Shown here piece after piece: positions 8,323-16,495 of a stretch of DNA of 64,000 nt; the stretch's first letter is position 1; each line of letters opens with the position of its first letter. A program made the translations under genes and the position numbers. This DNA is from Inediibacterium massiliense (GTDB lineage Bacteria > Bacillota > Clostridia > Peptostreptococcales > Thermotaleaceae), in contig NZ_LN876587.1 in assembly GCF_001282725.1 (NCBI RefSeq), positions 410,075-474,074 of the forward strand, given 5' to 3'. The notes below the pieces were generated by a model. That model saw only the letters and a list, made by a program, of their open reading frames with translations. It was not told the DNA's origin and searched no databases.

Positions 8323-8796
8323 GTGGCAAGTGTGGTAAGAGATTTAATAGAATATGTAGGTGTAGCAGATTGCATTCCACAAAATCCTAGTTCATTTAAA
8401 CAATTTAATATACAAGAATGTTTTGAAATTCCAACACAAAAGCCTGATATAGAACAAATTGTAAGAGTGTCTGTAGATGTTGACATAAAAAGTACAAAGG
8501 TCATCAAAACAGCTAAGGGGAAGTCTATGGAAGGACAGAACTTGACAGGATGGAAGCTTATTGTAGAAGGAGAATTAAAACAAAAGATTCAATATGTAGC
8601 AGATGAACCTACACAAAGTGTTCATGGAGCTCACTTTAGCGTTTGGTTTAGTGAGTTTATTATTTTGCCAAAAGACTTTTGTGAAGATAAAATTTTAAAT
8701 GTAGTGCCATATATAGAAGATATTTATGCAGCACAATTAGATAAAAGAAAAATTACAAAAAATATTACCATATTGTTAGATGCTACTCAATATTAG
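8323..8796 (+). CDS. SPOCS-domain protein, class A (cassette 4)
   Basis: A 157-aa class A SPOCS protein: ASVVRDLIEYVGVADCIPQN, FEIPTQKPDIEQIVRV, EGQNLTGWKLIVEGELKQKI, YVADEPTQSVHGAHF, YIEDIYAAQLDKRKITKNI. Start: AAAGGAGG (8307-8314) is 2 nt from ATG 8317 but 8 nt from GTG 8323, so GTG 8323 is preferred and also aligns with the start of the 6317 paralogue. It is followed after 17 nt by a fused B::C gene. Confidence 0.74.
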   Translation: MASVVRDLIEYVGVADCIPQNPSSFKQFNIQECFEIPTQKPDIEQIVRVSVDVDIKSTKVIKTAKGKSMEGQNLTGWKLIVEGELKQKIQYVADEPTQSVHGAHFSVWFSEFIILPKDFCEDKILNVVPYIEDIYAAQLDKRKITKNITILLDATQY

Positions 8797-8813
8797 AAAA
8801 AGGAGGGATAAGG

Positions 8814-10007
8814 ATGGGAATTTGCATGTGTGGTGATATTCAAGGAATTGGAATTAGTGATTGTATTCCAGAAAATCTAACATACTTTACTCAGACATCT
8901 GTTATGGAAACAATTAAGATTCCTGAGCAAAAACCAGATATGGAACAACTTTTATCTGTGATAGTAGATGCAAAAATTATATCTTTAAGAATTGTAGATA
9001 CATGTATATCAAGATCCTATGAAGGACAAATTCTGAGTAAGAAAAAATTAATTGCAGAAATTCAATTAAAAGAAAAAGTAAAATATGTAGCAAATGAACC
9101 TACCCAATCTGTTCATGCAGCACATTATGATGATGTATTGACAAGTGTATTTGTGATTATTCCAAGTAAAATCAATGGAGTTCCAGTAGAATCTTTACTT
9201 CAACAAAATAAAATTTCAGTGACCCCTTATATAGAAGATATATTTGCAGAGCAATTAGATGAAAGAACGATTTTTAAAAATATTACTTTGTTAGTAGATG
9301 TAAAATTTAATATATGTGGATGTAATGAAGAAAATAATATGACAAAAATTGTAGATTGTAGTGAATGGACGTATAAGAATAAATGCTTTAAGGGAACTAT
9401 GAAAGTAAAAATTGAAGATCCTACATTTACTATTAAAGAACAGCCACAAAATGGTACATTGCAAATTTGTGAAGATAGGAAATTTGTATATACCCCTAAA
9501 GAAAATTTTGTAGGCGAAGATTTTTTTGTGATTGAGGCAAAAGGTGTAGAGGGAGAAAAGATTTTTTTGAGATATGTTGTATTAGTGATTAAAAAGAATA
9601 CAGTATTTAAGCAATTAAGTATACAAGAAAATGTAACAATTCCAGAAGTCAAGCCTGATGCAGAAGATGTAGATCATGTTATTGTGAATATAGAGATTAC
9701 AAGGAGTTATCCTATTAAAACGGCAAAATCTAAATCTTATGAGGGACAAAATCTAACGGGCTGGAAGCTAGTAGTAGAAGGTATTATTAAACAAAAAGTT
9801 CAGTATATAGCAGATAAACCAGCTCAAAATATTCACTCTGCGCATTTTGATGTTCCTTTTAGTACATTTTTAGTATTGCCAGAAAATTTTAATTGTGGAG
9901 ATCCTATTAAGGTAACAGCTTGCGTAGAAGATGTTTTTGTCAAGTTATTAGACAAAAGAAATATATTTAAAAATATTACTTTTATAGTAGAAGGAAAAAT
10001 TTGCTAA
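8814..10007 (+). CDS. Fused class B and class C double-SPOCS protein (cassette 4)
   Basis: A 397-aa protein with two SPOCS domains. Residues 1-167 are a full class B protein (MGICMCGDIQGIGISDCIPE, EQKPDMEQLLSV, YVANEPTQSVHAAHYD, VTPYIEDIFAEQLDERTIFKNI, then a NICGC cysteine pair where a class B protein would end). Residues about 185-260 are a short Ig-like module (NGTLQICEDRKFVYTPKENF, then VGEDFFVIEAKG). Residues about 262-397 are class C SPOCS (KPDAEDVDHV, YIADKPAQNIHSAHF, VEDVFVKLLDKRNIFKNI), ending EGKIC. In cassette 1 the same two parts are separate genes overlapping by 13 nt. AAAGGAGGG precedes ATG 8814. The reading frame is open throughout. Confidence 0.78.
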   Translation: MGICMCGDIQGIGISDCIPENLTYFTQTSVMETIKIPEQKPDMEQLLSVIVDAKIISLRIVDTCISRSYEGQILSKKKLIAEIQLKEKVKYVANEPTQSVHAAHYDDVLTSVFVIIPSKINGVPVESLLQQNKISVTPYIEDIFAEQLDERTIFKNITLLVDVKFNICGCNEENNMTKIVDCSEWTYKNKCFKGTMKVKIEDPTFTIKEQPQNGTLQICEDRKFVYTPKENFVGEDFFVIEAKGVEGEKIFLRYVVLVIKKNTVFKQLSIQENVTIPEVKPDAEDVDHVIVNIEITRSYPIKTAKSKSYEGQNLTGWKLVVEGIIKQKVQYIADKPAQNIHSAHFDVPFSTFLVLPENFNCGDPIKVTACVEDVFVKLLDKRNIFKNITFIVEGKIC

Positions 10008-10091
10008 AAAAATTTAGAAGTACATGCACAAATTTAATTCTTCCAGCATATGATGATAGAGAAGTAACAAAAAATATAAGGGGGTTATTTA

Positions 10092-10613
10092 ATGGGAACA
10101 AAAGTATATGATCTAATTGCATATTCTGGATTAGCAGATACGTTACCAGATTATTCACTTAGAACAAATCCAACGTTCAAAGAAATCAATGTAGATGAAA
10201 TGTTACAAATTCCAGAACAAAAACCTGATATCGAACAAATTATTCGAGTGATTGCAAAAGCAAATATTTTATGCACAAAAATTATTGAAACGCCAGTAAG
10301 TGTAGATGCAACTACTGGAGAGAGAGTTGAGACAGAAGCAGTAGATGGAACTATTTTGACAGGATATAAGGTTGGAGTATTAGGAAAAATAGATCAAAAA
10401 ATAGAATATGTAGCAGATGAAGAAACTCAATCTGTTCATTCTGCTCATTTTTCCATTCCATTTTGTGCACATATTGTATTGCCACTTAGCTTTACACCAG
10501 ATCAAGGGGTGAAGGTAATTCCTTATATTGAAGATATTTATGCTCTTCAATGTGACAATAGAAACATATTTAAAAATGTAACAATATTGCTAGATGTTTT
10601 GATTGGAAATTAA
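10092..10613 (+). CDS. SPOCS-domain protein, class A variant (cassette 5, first copy)
   Basis: A 173-aa class A SPOCS protein: LIAYSGLADTLPD, LQIPEQKPDIEQIIRV, GTILTGYKVGVLGKIDQKI, YVADEETQSVHSAHF, YIEDIYALQCDNRNIFKNV. It has an insertion of about 12 residues (TTGERVETEAV region) between the KIIETP strand and the GYKV strand, absent in other members. The hallmark reads ADEETQ rather than ADEPTQ, a variant shared only with the next gene, marking a recent local duplication. AAGGGGG precedes ATG 10092. Confidence 0.74.
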   Translation: MGTKVYDLIAYSGLADTLPDYSLRTNPTFKEINVDEMLQIPEQKPDIEQIIRVIAKANILCTKIIETPVSVDATTGERVETEAVDGTILTGYKVGVLGKIDQKIEYVADEETQSVHSAHFSIPFCAHIVLPLSFTPDQGVKVIPYIEDIYALQCDNRNIFKNVTILLDVLIGN

Positions 10614-10639
10614 TACAAAAAACATAAGGGGGTAAGAGG

Positions 10640-11128
10640 ATGCTAGGGACAGCTGTAGATTTAATTGATTATGTAGGCATTGCAAATTCGAATGTTTTAC
10701 CTAAAAATGCAACCACTTTTAAACAATTAAGTGTAATGGAAGATGTTGAAATCCCAGAACAGAAGCCTGATATAGAACAAATTATTCAAGCATCTGTATC
10801 TATAAAAATTTTAAATGTTAGAGTGGTGGAAACACCAGTTGGAACTGCACCAGATGGTCAAACTTTAACAGGATATAAAGCTATCGTAGAAGCACTGTTA
10901 TGTCAAAAGATAGAGTATGTAGCAGATGAAGAAACTCAATCTGTGCATTCTGCTCATTTTGCTAAGCCATTTAGTTCATTTATTGTATTGCCTGCTACAT
11001 TTAATCCAAATACACAACCATTGCCAAAGGTTACTGGATATATAGAAGATATATTTGTATATCAATTAGATAAAAGAAATATTTTTAAAAATATTACTGT
11101 ATTATTAGATATTTCATCATTCTGTTAG
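10640..11128 (+). CDS. SPOCS-domain protein, class A variant (cassette 5, second copy)
   Basis: A 162-aa class A SPOCS protein: AVDLIDYVGIANS, VEIPEQKPDIEQIIQA, DGQTLTGYKAIVEALLCQKI, YVADEETQSVHSAHF, YIEDIFVYQLDKRNIFKNI. It shares the ADEETQSVHSAHF variant with the gene 26 nt upstream. Unlike other class A proteins it ends in cysteine (SSFC). AAGGGGG lies 6 nt from ATG 10640. Soluble, no signal peptide. Confidence 0.74.
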   Translation: MLGTAVDLIDYVGIANSNVLPKNATTFKQLSVMEDVEIPEQKPDIEQIIQASVSIKILNVRVVETPVGTAPDGQTLTGYKAIVEALLCQKIEYVADEETQSVHSAHFAKPFSSFIVLPATFNPNTQPLPKVTGYIEDIFVYQLDKRNIFKNITVLLDISSFC

Positions 11129-11149
11129 TAAAAGAAGGAGGGATTTAGT

Positions 11150-11671
11150 TTGAAAACAAATATATGTAATTGTGTATCAGAGCCTGTAACAGGAATTGGT
11201 ATTGATAGTTCATTTCCACCACTTAATGCTACTGGCAATATTTTTAGTCAAGTAAGTATTCCTGAGAGTGTTACAATACCTGAACAAAAGCCAAATATGG
11301 AACAATTGGTATCTATATTAGAAACAGTAGATGTAGTATCTACTAAAATAGTAGATACAGGAGAGGGTACTTCAGAAGAAGGCCAAATACTACTAGGCAA
11401 AAAATTAATTATAGAAGTTTTAGTAAAACAAAAGGTTACATATGTAGCAGATGAGCCGACTCAATCTGTGCATGCTGCTCATTTTGAAAAACCATATAGT
11501 ATTTTTGTAGTAGTGCCAGATACTATAGGAACTACTCCTATAGAAGATCTTTTAGTCCAAGAAAAATTAGTTATTAAACCATATGTAGAAGATATATGTG
11601 GTGTTATGTTAGATGAAAGACATGTATTTAAATGCACAGCTTTATTTGTAAATGTGCAACAATGTGCATAA
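11150..11671 (+). CDS. SPOCS-domain protein, class B (cassette 5)
   Basis: A 173-aa class B SPOCS protein beginning at a TTG codon; AAGGAGGG (11135-11142) is 7 nt upstream. It reads NICNCVSEPVTGIGIDSSF, EQKPNMEQLVSI, EGQILLGKKLIIEVLVKQKV, YVADEPTQSVHAAHFEKPY and VKPYVEDICGVMLDERHVF. The usual IFKNIT motif is altered to VFKCTA, and the protein ends QQCA, so cysteines cluster at both ends. It is the last small gene before the three giants. A strong stem-loop terminator follows. Confidence 0.72.
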   Translation: MKTNICNCVSEPVTGIGIDSSFPPLNATGNIFSQVSIPESVTIPEQKPNMEQLVSILETVDVVSTKIVDTGEGTSEEGQILLGKKLIIEVLVKQKVTYVADEPTQSVHAAHFEKPYSIFVVVPDTIGTTPIEDLLVQEKLVIKPYVEDICGVMLDERHVFKCTALFVNVQQCA

Positions 11672-11733
11672 ATTAACTCCTAGTTATAAAGTCTTTTAAG
11701 TTACAAATTTTTTAAATAGAATATTTATTCGTA

Positions 11734-11815
11734 AACTCCAGCATATGTTATCCTGCTATCTTAATTTCTTGATTGTTATTAAGAATAGGTTAACATTATT
11801 AGCTGGAGTTTTTCT
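11734..11815 (+). terminator. Long stem-loop terminator closing the small SPOCS genes
   Basis: The outer stem AACTCCAGC (11734-11742) pairs with GCTGGAGTT (11802-11810), followed by TTTTT. The arms continue inward imperfectly over about 30 nt, which is unusually long. The left arm resembles the nth/pnuC terminator at 40145 (AACTTCAGCATATG). Confidence 0.7.
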
Positions 11816-11870
11816 ATACACATAAATCAGCATTATAAATATTATATAGTAGATAAGAATTTTATTTAGT
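11814..11870 (+). promoter_or_regulatory. Conserved sigma-K-like promoter, first giant gene
   Basis: ACAC (11818-11821), a 16-nt spacer and AATATTATA (11838-11846) fit mACm-N16-CATAnnnTA with one -10 mismatch. The block CTATACACA, 13-14 variable nt, then AAATATTATATAGTAG is repeated before the genes at 16496 and 21247. Conservation is seen; sigma identity is inferred. Confidence 0.45.
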
Positions 11871-11882
11871 TCAATTGAAAAT

Positions 11883-11988
11883 GAATAAGCAAGTAAGTAA
11901 ATGAAACAAGGATAAGTTAGAAGCTTAAGTAGCGAATATGGCGTTTATATACAAAAGAATAAAAAATATTAGATTGGAGGGGTAATAT
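11883..11988 (+). repeat. 106-nt duplicated leader, copy 1
   Basis: The block from 11883 to the start codon at 11989 matches 21141-21246 at the same length with fewer than ten differences. It includes AAGTAAGTAAATGAAACAAG and the GGAGGGG ribosome-binding site. It is absent before the middle giant gene, whose N-terminal domain also differs. Confidence 0.8.
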
Positions 11989-14900
11989 ATGGCTGCAACT
12001 ATTACTGGAATAGTTTTTAATGACTTAAATAATAATGGTGTATTAGATCCAGGCGAACCCGGGATACCTAATGTTTATGTGGTTATACGTGATCCGAATG
12101 GAGTATGTACAACAGTTCAAACAGATGCATCTGGAATATATACTTTTTCAAATCTTACTGTAGCAGGTAATTATACTATTTATGAAACGGCAATAGATCC
12201 AGGAGTTACATGTCCACCAACAACCTTTGGACAACCAGCAGGATTTACAAATTCCAGTACTTTTAGAACACAAACAATAAATGTAACTCAAACACAGATA
12301 AATAATGATGCTATTATTAATGGAAGAGATTATGGTCATGATAATCCACAAACTTTTACTTGTATAGCGGTTGGATATCAAGTGGCTATACCGACTCCAG
12401 GTGCAAATAGTCAATTTGCAGAAATAAACTTAGTAACAGGTAATGTGACTATTATAGAGGCAGATATGGGAATTCAGATAAATGCTATAGGATATAATGT
12501 TTTAGATAATATGATATATGGTATAGAAGATGGTTCTAATAATTTAATAAGAGTTGCAGAAGATGGAAGTATAACAAATTTTGGACCTATTACAGGATTG
12601 CCAGCAGGTGTTGTTTATACAACAGGAGATATAGATGATCAAGGGCGTATGTATGCATATGCAAATGGTTCAACAACTTTTTATGAAATTGATGTAAATC
12701 AAAATTCTCCTACTTTTGGCCAGGTTATAAATACTATACCAATAGCGTCTACTCCTATAGCAGATTGGTCATGGAATCCCATTGATGGACAATTATATGG
12801 TGTAACCAATACTGGAATTGTAGTAAGAGTAGATCCAACTACTGGTACTGTTACCAATTTAACAACAGTAGGATTACCAGGTGGATCTTTCTATGGTGCT
12901 ACTTTTCAGGACGCAGATGGGTATTTATATGCTATAAGCAACTTTATAGGGAGACTCTACCGTATAACAATTTCAGGAAACAATGCAGTAGGGGAAGAAT
13001 TTTCACAGGCTATACCAACAAGTGGAAATGATGGAGCTGCATGTGCTAATGCAAGAATTGAAATAGATTTTGGAGATGCACCGGATATATCATCTGGAAA
13101 TGGTCCTGGTGATTATTCTACACTACTTGCTAATAATGGACCTAGACATCAAATTATCAATCGATTAACATTAGGAACTCAAGTAACAGCTGAATCAGAT
13201 GCTTATCAAAATCCTAATGCTACAGGAGATGATATACCACAGGGTATACAAGATGATGGTGTTACTTTACCACTTACTCCTTTATTAGTAACAGATACAA
13301 GTTATTCTTTAACAGTAGATGTGGTAAATGAAACAGGATTGCCAGCTAATGTATATGGATGGATAGATTTTAATCAAGATGGGGTATTTCAGGGGAATGA
13401 GGCTGCACCAGTTGTAGTAGTACCATCAGCTCCAGGAGTGCAACAAGTAGTATTAAACTTTACAGTACCTGTAGGTGTTATATTAACACCAGATCATACC
13501 TTTGTAAGAGTTAGACTTACAACAGATGAGCTAATCAATCAAAATCCTTTACCAACAGATGAAGATACAAGAAGTATAGGGCCAGCATCAGATGGAGAAG
13601 TTGAAGATTATTATTTACAAATAGATCCAGTTGCGGATATATCTGTAGTTAAAACAGTAAATCCAGATCCAGTAGTAGCAGGAAATCAAGCCATCTATAC
13701 AATTACAGTATCTAATGCAGGACCATCCGATGCAACAAATGTAGTATTAACGGATGTAATACCAGCATGTATATTAAATCCAGAATTTTCAATAGATGGA
13801 GGAGTAACCTTCAGTCCATGGGTAAGTCCTTACAATATAGGTACAATAGTAGCGGGAGGTACAGTTACTATATTAATAAGAGGAACCGTAGATCCATCAT
13901 GCACAGGAACAATAACAAATACAGCAACAGTAAGTTCAGATACATTGGATCCAGATCCAACTAATAATACTTCAACAATAGTAACACAAATTAATACGTC
14001 AGCAGATGTATCAGTAGTTAAAACAGTTAGTCCAGATCCGGTAGTAGCAGGTGAAGAGGCAACTTATACAATTGAAGTATCTAATGCAGGGCCATCTGAT
14101 GCATTAAATGTAATACTAACGGATGTAATACCAGCATGTATACTCAATCCAGAATTTTCAATAGATGGAGGAGTAACCTGGAGTCCATGGGTAAGTCCTT
14201 ATAATATAGGAACAATGGTACCAGGAGGTACAGTTACCATATTAATAAGAGGAACTGTAGACCCGTCATGTACTGGAACAATAACAAACACAGCAAGAGT
14301 AGATGGTACAACACCAGATCCAGATCCAACAAACAATGAAACAACCATAGTAACTCCAATAGAAACTTCAGCAGATCTATCTATAGTGAAAACAGCAAAT
14401 CCAGCTCCAGTAGTGGCAGGGGAAGAAGCAACCTATACAATAGAAGTAACCAATGAAGGACCATCCGATGCTCAAAATGTAACATTAACAGATGCAATAC
14501 CAGCATGTATACTCAATCCAGAATTTTCAATAGATGGAGGAGTAACCTTTAGTCCATGGGTAAGCCCTTATAATATAGGAAGCTTAGCAGCAGGAGTTAC
14601 CGTTACCATATTAATAAGAGGAACAGTAGACCCGTCATGTACTGGAACAATAACAAATACAGCAAGAGTAGATAGTACAACACCAGATCCAGATCCAACA
14701 AATAATGAAACAACCATAGTAATTCCAATAGATACTTCAGCAGATCTATCTATAGTGAAAATAATAAATCCAGCTCCAGTAGTAGCAGGGGAAGAAGTAA
14801 CCTATACAATAGAAGTATTTAATGCAGGACCATCCCATGCTCAAAATGTAACATTAACAGATGCAATACCAGCATGTATACTCAATCCAGAATTTTCAAT

Positions 14901-16287
14901 AGATGGAGGCTTAACATGGGTAGTGTGGCCAGGAGCAGTAAATCTTGGAACGATTGCAGCAGGAGCAAGTGTAACCATATTCATAAGAGGAACAGTAGAT
15001 CCATCATGTACAGGAGTAATAACGAATACAGCAAGAGTAGATAGTACAACACCAGATCCAGATTCAACAAACAATGAAACAACAATAACAACCCCAATCG
15101 ATACTTCAGCAGATTTATCAGTAGTAAAGATATCAAGTCCAGATCCAGTATTGGCAGGAGAGTTGTTAACTTATACAATAGAAGTAACCAATGGAGGACC
15201 ATCCGATGCTCAAAATGTAAGTGTAGCAGATATAGTACCAGCAGAAATATTAAATCCAGAATTTTCAATAGATGGAGGAATAATCTTTAGTCCATGGGTA
15301 AGCCCATATAGTATAGGAACTTTAGTAGCAGGAGCAAGTATAACCATATTAATAAGAGGAACAGTAGATGCATCCTATGCAGGAACATTAACCAATACAG
15401 CTAGAGTAAATAGTCCAACGCCAGATCCAGACCCAACAAATAATACGTCAACAGAAACAACCCAAGTAGAATTAGCAAGACTAGATTTGGTGAAAAGTGC
15501 AGATAAAAAAGTTGTTGATATAGGAGATACTATAACTTACAGAGTAATTATTACAAATTCAGGAACTTTAATCGCTCAAAATATTATATTTAAAGATACT
15601 ATTCCAGAAGGAACATCATTTATTCAAGATAGTGTCAAAGTAAACGGTATACAAAGACCAGGAGAAAATCCATTATTGGGCGTAAATATAGGAGATTTAT
15701 CGCCTGGAAAATCTATTGTAGTTGAATTTGAAGTCATGGTAGATTTTATTCCATGTTTACCAAAACTAATCAACATTGCATCAGTTGATTTTAATTTTCA
15801 AGTAGGATCATCTGGAGAGATTCAAACAGCAAGTGCCCAAAGTAATGAGGTAATTATAGATGCTGGTCTTAAAATATTTAAACAAATAAGTGTAGAGGAA
15901 AATGTTGTGATCCCTCCTCAAAAGCCAGATGCAGAAGAAATATTAGAAGTTAAGGTAGAGGTTGAAATAAACGAAACTTATTATATAAAAACACCTGTTG
16001 TAACTTCTTATGAAGGGCAAGTATTGACAGGAAATAAACTAATTGTAGAAGGAACATTAAAGCAAAAAGTATTATATATAGCAGATGAACCAACTCAGTC
16101 AGTACATGCAGCTCATTTTCATGTTCCTTTTAGTACTTTCTTAGTATTGCCACAAGATTGTAAAAACTGTGGTTTGGTTAAAGTGGAAGGGATAGTAGAA
16201 GATGTATTTTTCCAATTACTTGAAGATAAGAGAACCGTATTTAAAAATATTACTTTATTAATAAAAGGAAAGAATATTTGCAAATAA
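11989..16287 (+). CDS. Giant SdrD_B/DUF6923/GEVED/DUF11-repeat protein with C-terminal SPOCS
   Basis: A 1432-aa modular protein. Residues 1-80: SdrD_B/Cna-B-like (GIVFNDLNNNGVLDPGEPGI). About 125-350: DUF6923-like beta-propeller pattern (NMIYGIEDGSNNLIRVAEDG). About 450-545: GEVED domain (YGWIDFNQDGVFQGNEAAP, then DGEVEDYYLQI). 549-1162: five DUF11 repeats of exactly 123 residues. 1163-1290: a divergent DUF11. About 1294-1432: class C SPOCS (YIADEPTQSVHAAHF), ending KGKNICK. It starts MAATITG, with no signal peptide, LPXTG or membrane segment, so it is unlikely to be secreted by Sec; deposition on the spore from the mother cell is inferred. DUF11 units 1-4 each contain two cysteines; unit 5 has none. 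The last 813 nt are nearly identical to those of the two following genes. Confidence 0.85.
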   Translation: MAATITGIVFNDLNNNGVLDPGEPGIPNVYVVIRDPNGVCTTVQTDASGIYTFSNLTVAGNYTIYETAIDPGVTCPPTTFGQPAGFTNSSTFRTQTINVTQTQINNDAIINGRDYGHDNPQTFTCIAVGYQVAIPTPGANSQFAEINLVTGNVTIIEADMGIQINAIGYNVLDNMIYGIEDGSNNLIRVAEDGSITNFGPITGLPAGVVYTTGDIDDQGRMYAYANGSTTFYEIDVNQNSPTFGQVINTIPIASTPIADWSWNPIDGQLYGVTNTGIVVRVDPTTGTVTNLTTVGLPGGSFYGATFQDADGYLYAISNFIGRLYRITISGNNAVGEEFSQAIPTSGNDGAACANARIEIDFGDAPDISSGNGPGDYSTLLANNGPRHQIINRLTLGTQVTAESDAYQNPNATGDDIPQGIQDDGVTLPLTPLLVTDTSYSLTVDVVNETGLPANVYGWIDFNQDGVFQGNEAAPVVVVPSAPGVQQVVLNFTVPVGVILTPDHTFVRVRLTTDELINQNPLPTDEDTRSIGPASDGEVEDYYLQIDPVADISVVKTVNPDPVVAGNQAIYTITVSNAGPSDATNVVLTDVIPACILNPEFSIDGGVTFSPWVSPYNIGTIVAGGTVTILIRGTVDPSCTGTITNTATVSSDTLDPDPTNNTSTIVTQINTSADVSVVKTVSPDPVVAGEEATYTIEVSNAGPSDALNVILTDVIPACILNPEFSIDGGVTWSPWVSPYNIGTMVPGGTVTILIRGTVDPSCTGTITNTARVDGTTPDPDPTNNETTIVTPIETSADLSIVKTANPAPVVAGEEATYTIEVTNEGPSDAQNVTLTDAIPACILNPEFSIDGGVTFSPWVSPYNIGSLAAGVTVTILIRGTVDPSCTGTITNTARVDSTTPDPDPTNNETTIVIPIDTSADLSIVKIINPAPVVAGEEVTYTIEVFNAGPSHAQNVTLTDAIPACILNPEFSIDGGLTWVVWPGAVNLGTIAAGASVTIFIRGTVDPSCTGVITNTARVDSTTPDPDSTNNETTITTPIDTSADLSVVKISSPDPVLAGELLTYTIEVTNGGPSDAQNVSVADIVPAEILNPEFSIDGGIIFSPWVSPYSIGTLVAGASITILIRGTVDASYAGTLTNTARVNSPTPDPDPTNNTSTETTQVELARLDLVKSADKKVVDIGDTITYRVIITNSGTLIAQNIIFKDTIPEGTSFIQDSVKVNGIQRPGENPLLGVNIGDLSPGKSIVVEFEVMVDFIPCLPKLINIASVDFNFQVGSSGEIQTASAQSNEVIIDAGLKIFKQISVEENVVIPPQKPDAEEILEVKVEVEINETYYIKTPVVTSYEGQVLTGNKLIVEGTLKQKVLYIADEPTQSVHAAHFHVPFSTFLVLPQDCKNCGLVKVEGIVEDVFFQLLEDKRTVFKNITLLIKGKNICK
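13633..15474 (+). repeat. Five in-frame DUF11 repeats, 369-nt period
   Basis: Unit starts at the conserved alanine codon fall at 13633, 14002, 14371, 14740 and 15109, exactly 369 nt (123 residues) apart. Each unit runs A-D-x-S-x-V-K, Y-T-I-x-V-x-N, GPSDA, ILNPEFS, DGG and ILIRGTVD. Confidence 0.95.
15475..16287 (+). repeat. 813-nt homogenised C-terminal block, copy 1
   Basis: This block encodes the divergent DUF11 and SPOCS domain and is matched by 20144-20956 and 25492-26304, all 813 nt with only scattered substitutions. The equal length and identity indicate recent duplication or gene conversion. Confidence 0.9.
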
Positions 16288-16335
16288 ATGAGAAATCTCT
16301 TCATTAGAAAATATGAAAATAATGTTAATTGATTA

Positions 16336-16376
16336 GGACATACAATAAGTTTTATTTATTGTATGTTCTTTGTTTA
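16336..16376 (+). terminator. Terminator after first giant gene
   Basis: GGACATACAATAA (16336-16348) pairs with TTATTGTATGTTC (16356-16368), followed by TTTGTTT. The same hairpin follows the second giant gene. Confidence 0.7.
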
Positions 16377-16401
16377 TAAATGAAGCTTATATACGAACTT
16401 A

Positions 16402-16460
16402 CTATACACACAACTAGATATTGTAAATATTATATAGTAGCCAAGGATTTTATTGAGTTA
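16402..16460 (+). promoter_or_regulatory. Conserved sigma-K-like promoter, second giant gene
   Basis: This is the second copy of the block seen at 11814: CTATACACA, then AAATATTATATAGTAG (ending 16440), then ATTTTATT. ACAC-N16-AATATTATA spacing is conserved. It lies about 60 nt before the GTG start at 16496. Confidence 0.45.
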
Positions 16461-16495
16461 AATTTGAAATTTTATGAAAAAGGAGAGATGATACC

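Larger units (their letters stand above)
11672..11988 (+). other. 317-nt intergenic region before first giant gene
   Basis: It holds a long terminator hairpin (11734-11815), a sigma-K-like promoter block (11814-11870) that recurs before the other two giant genes, and a 106-nt leader (11883-11988) nearly duplicated at 21141-21246. I see no small ORF with a convincing ribosome-binding site. Confidence 0.6.

Noticed and set aside
10008-10091. CCAGCATATGATG near 10045 as another copy of the shared terminator arm
   Set aside because: No matching right arm or T-run follows, so it is likely a chance match.
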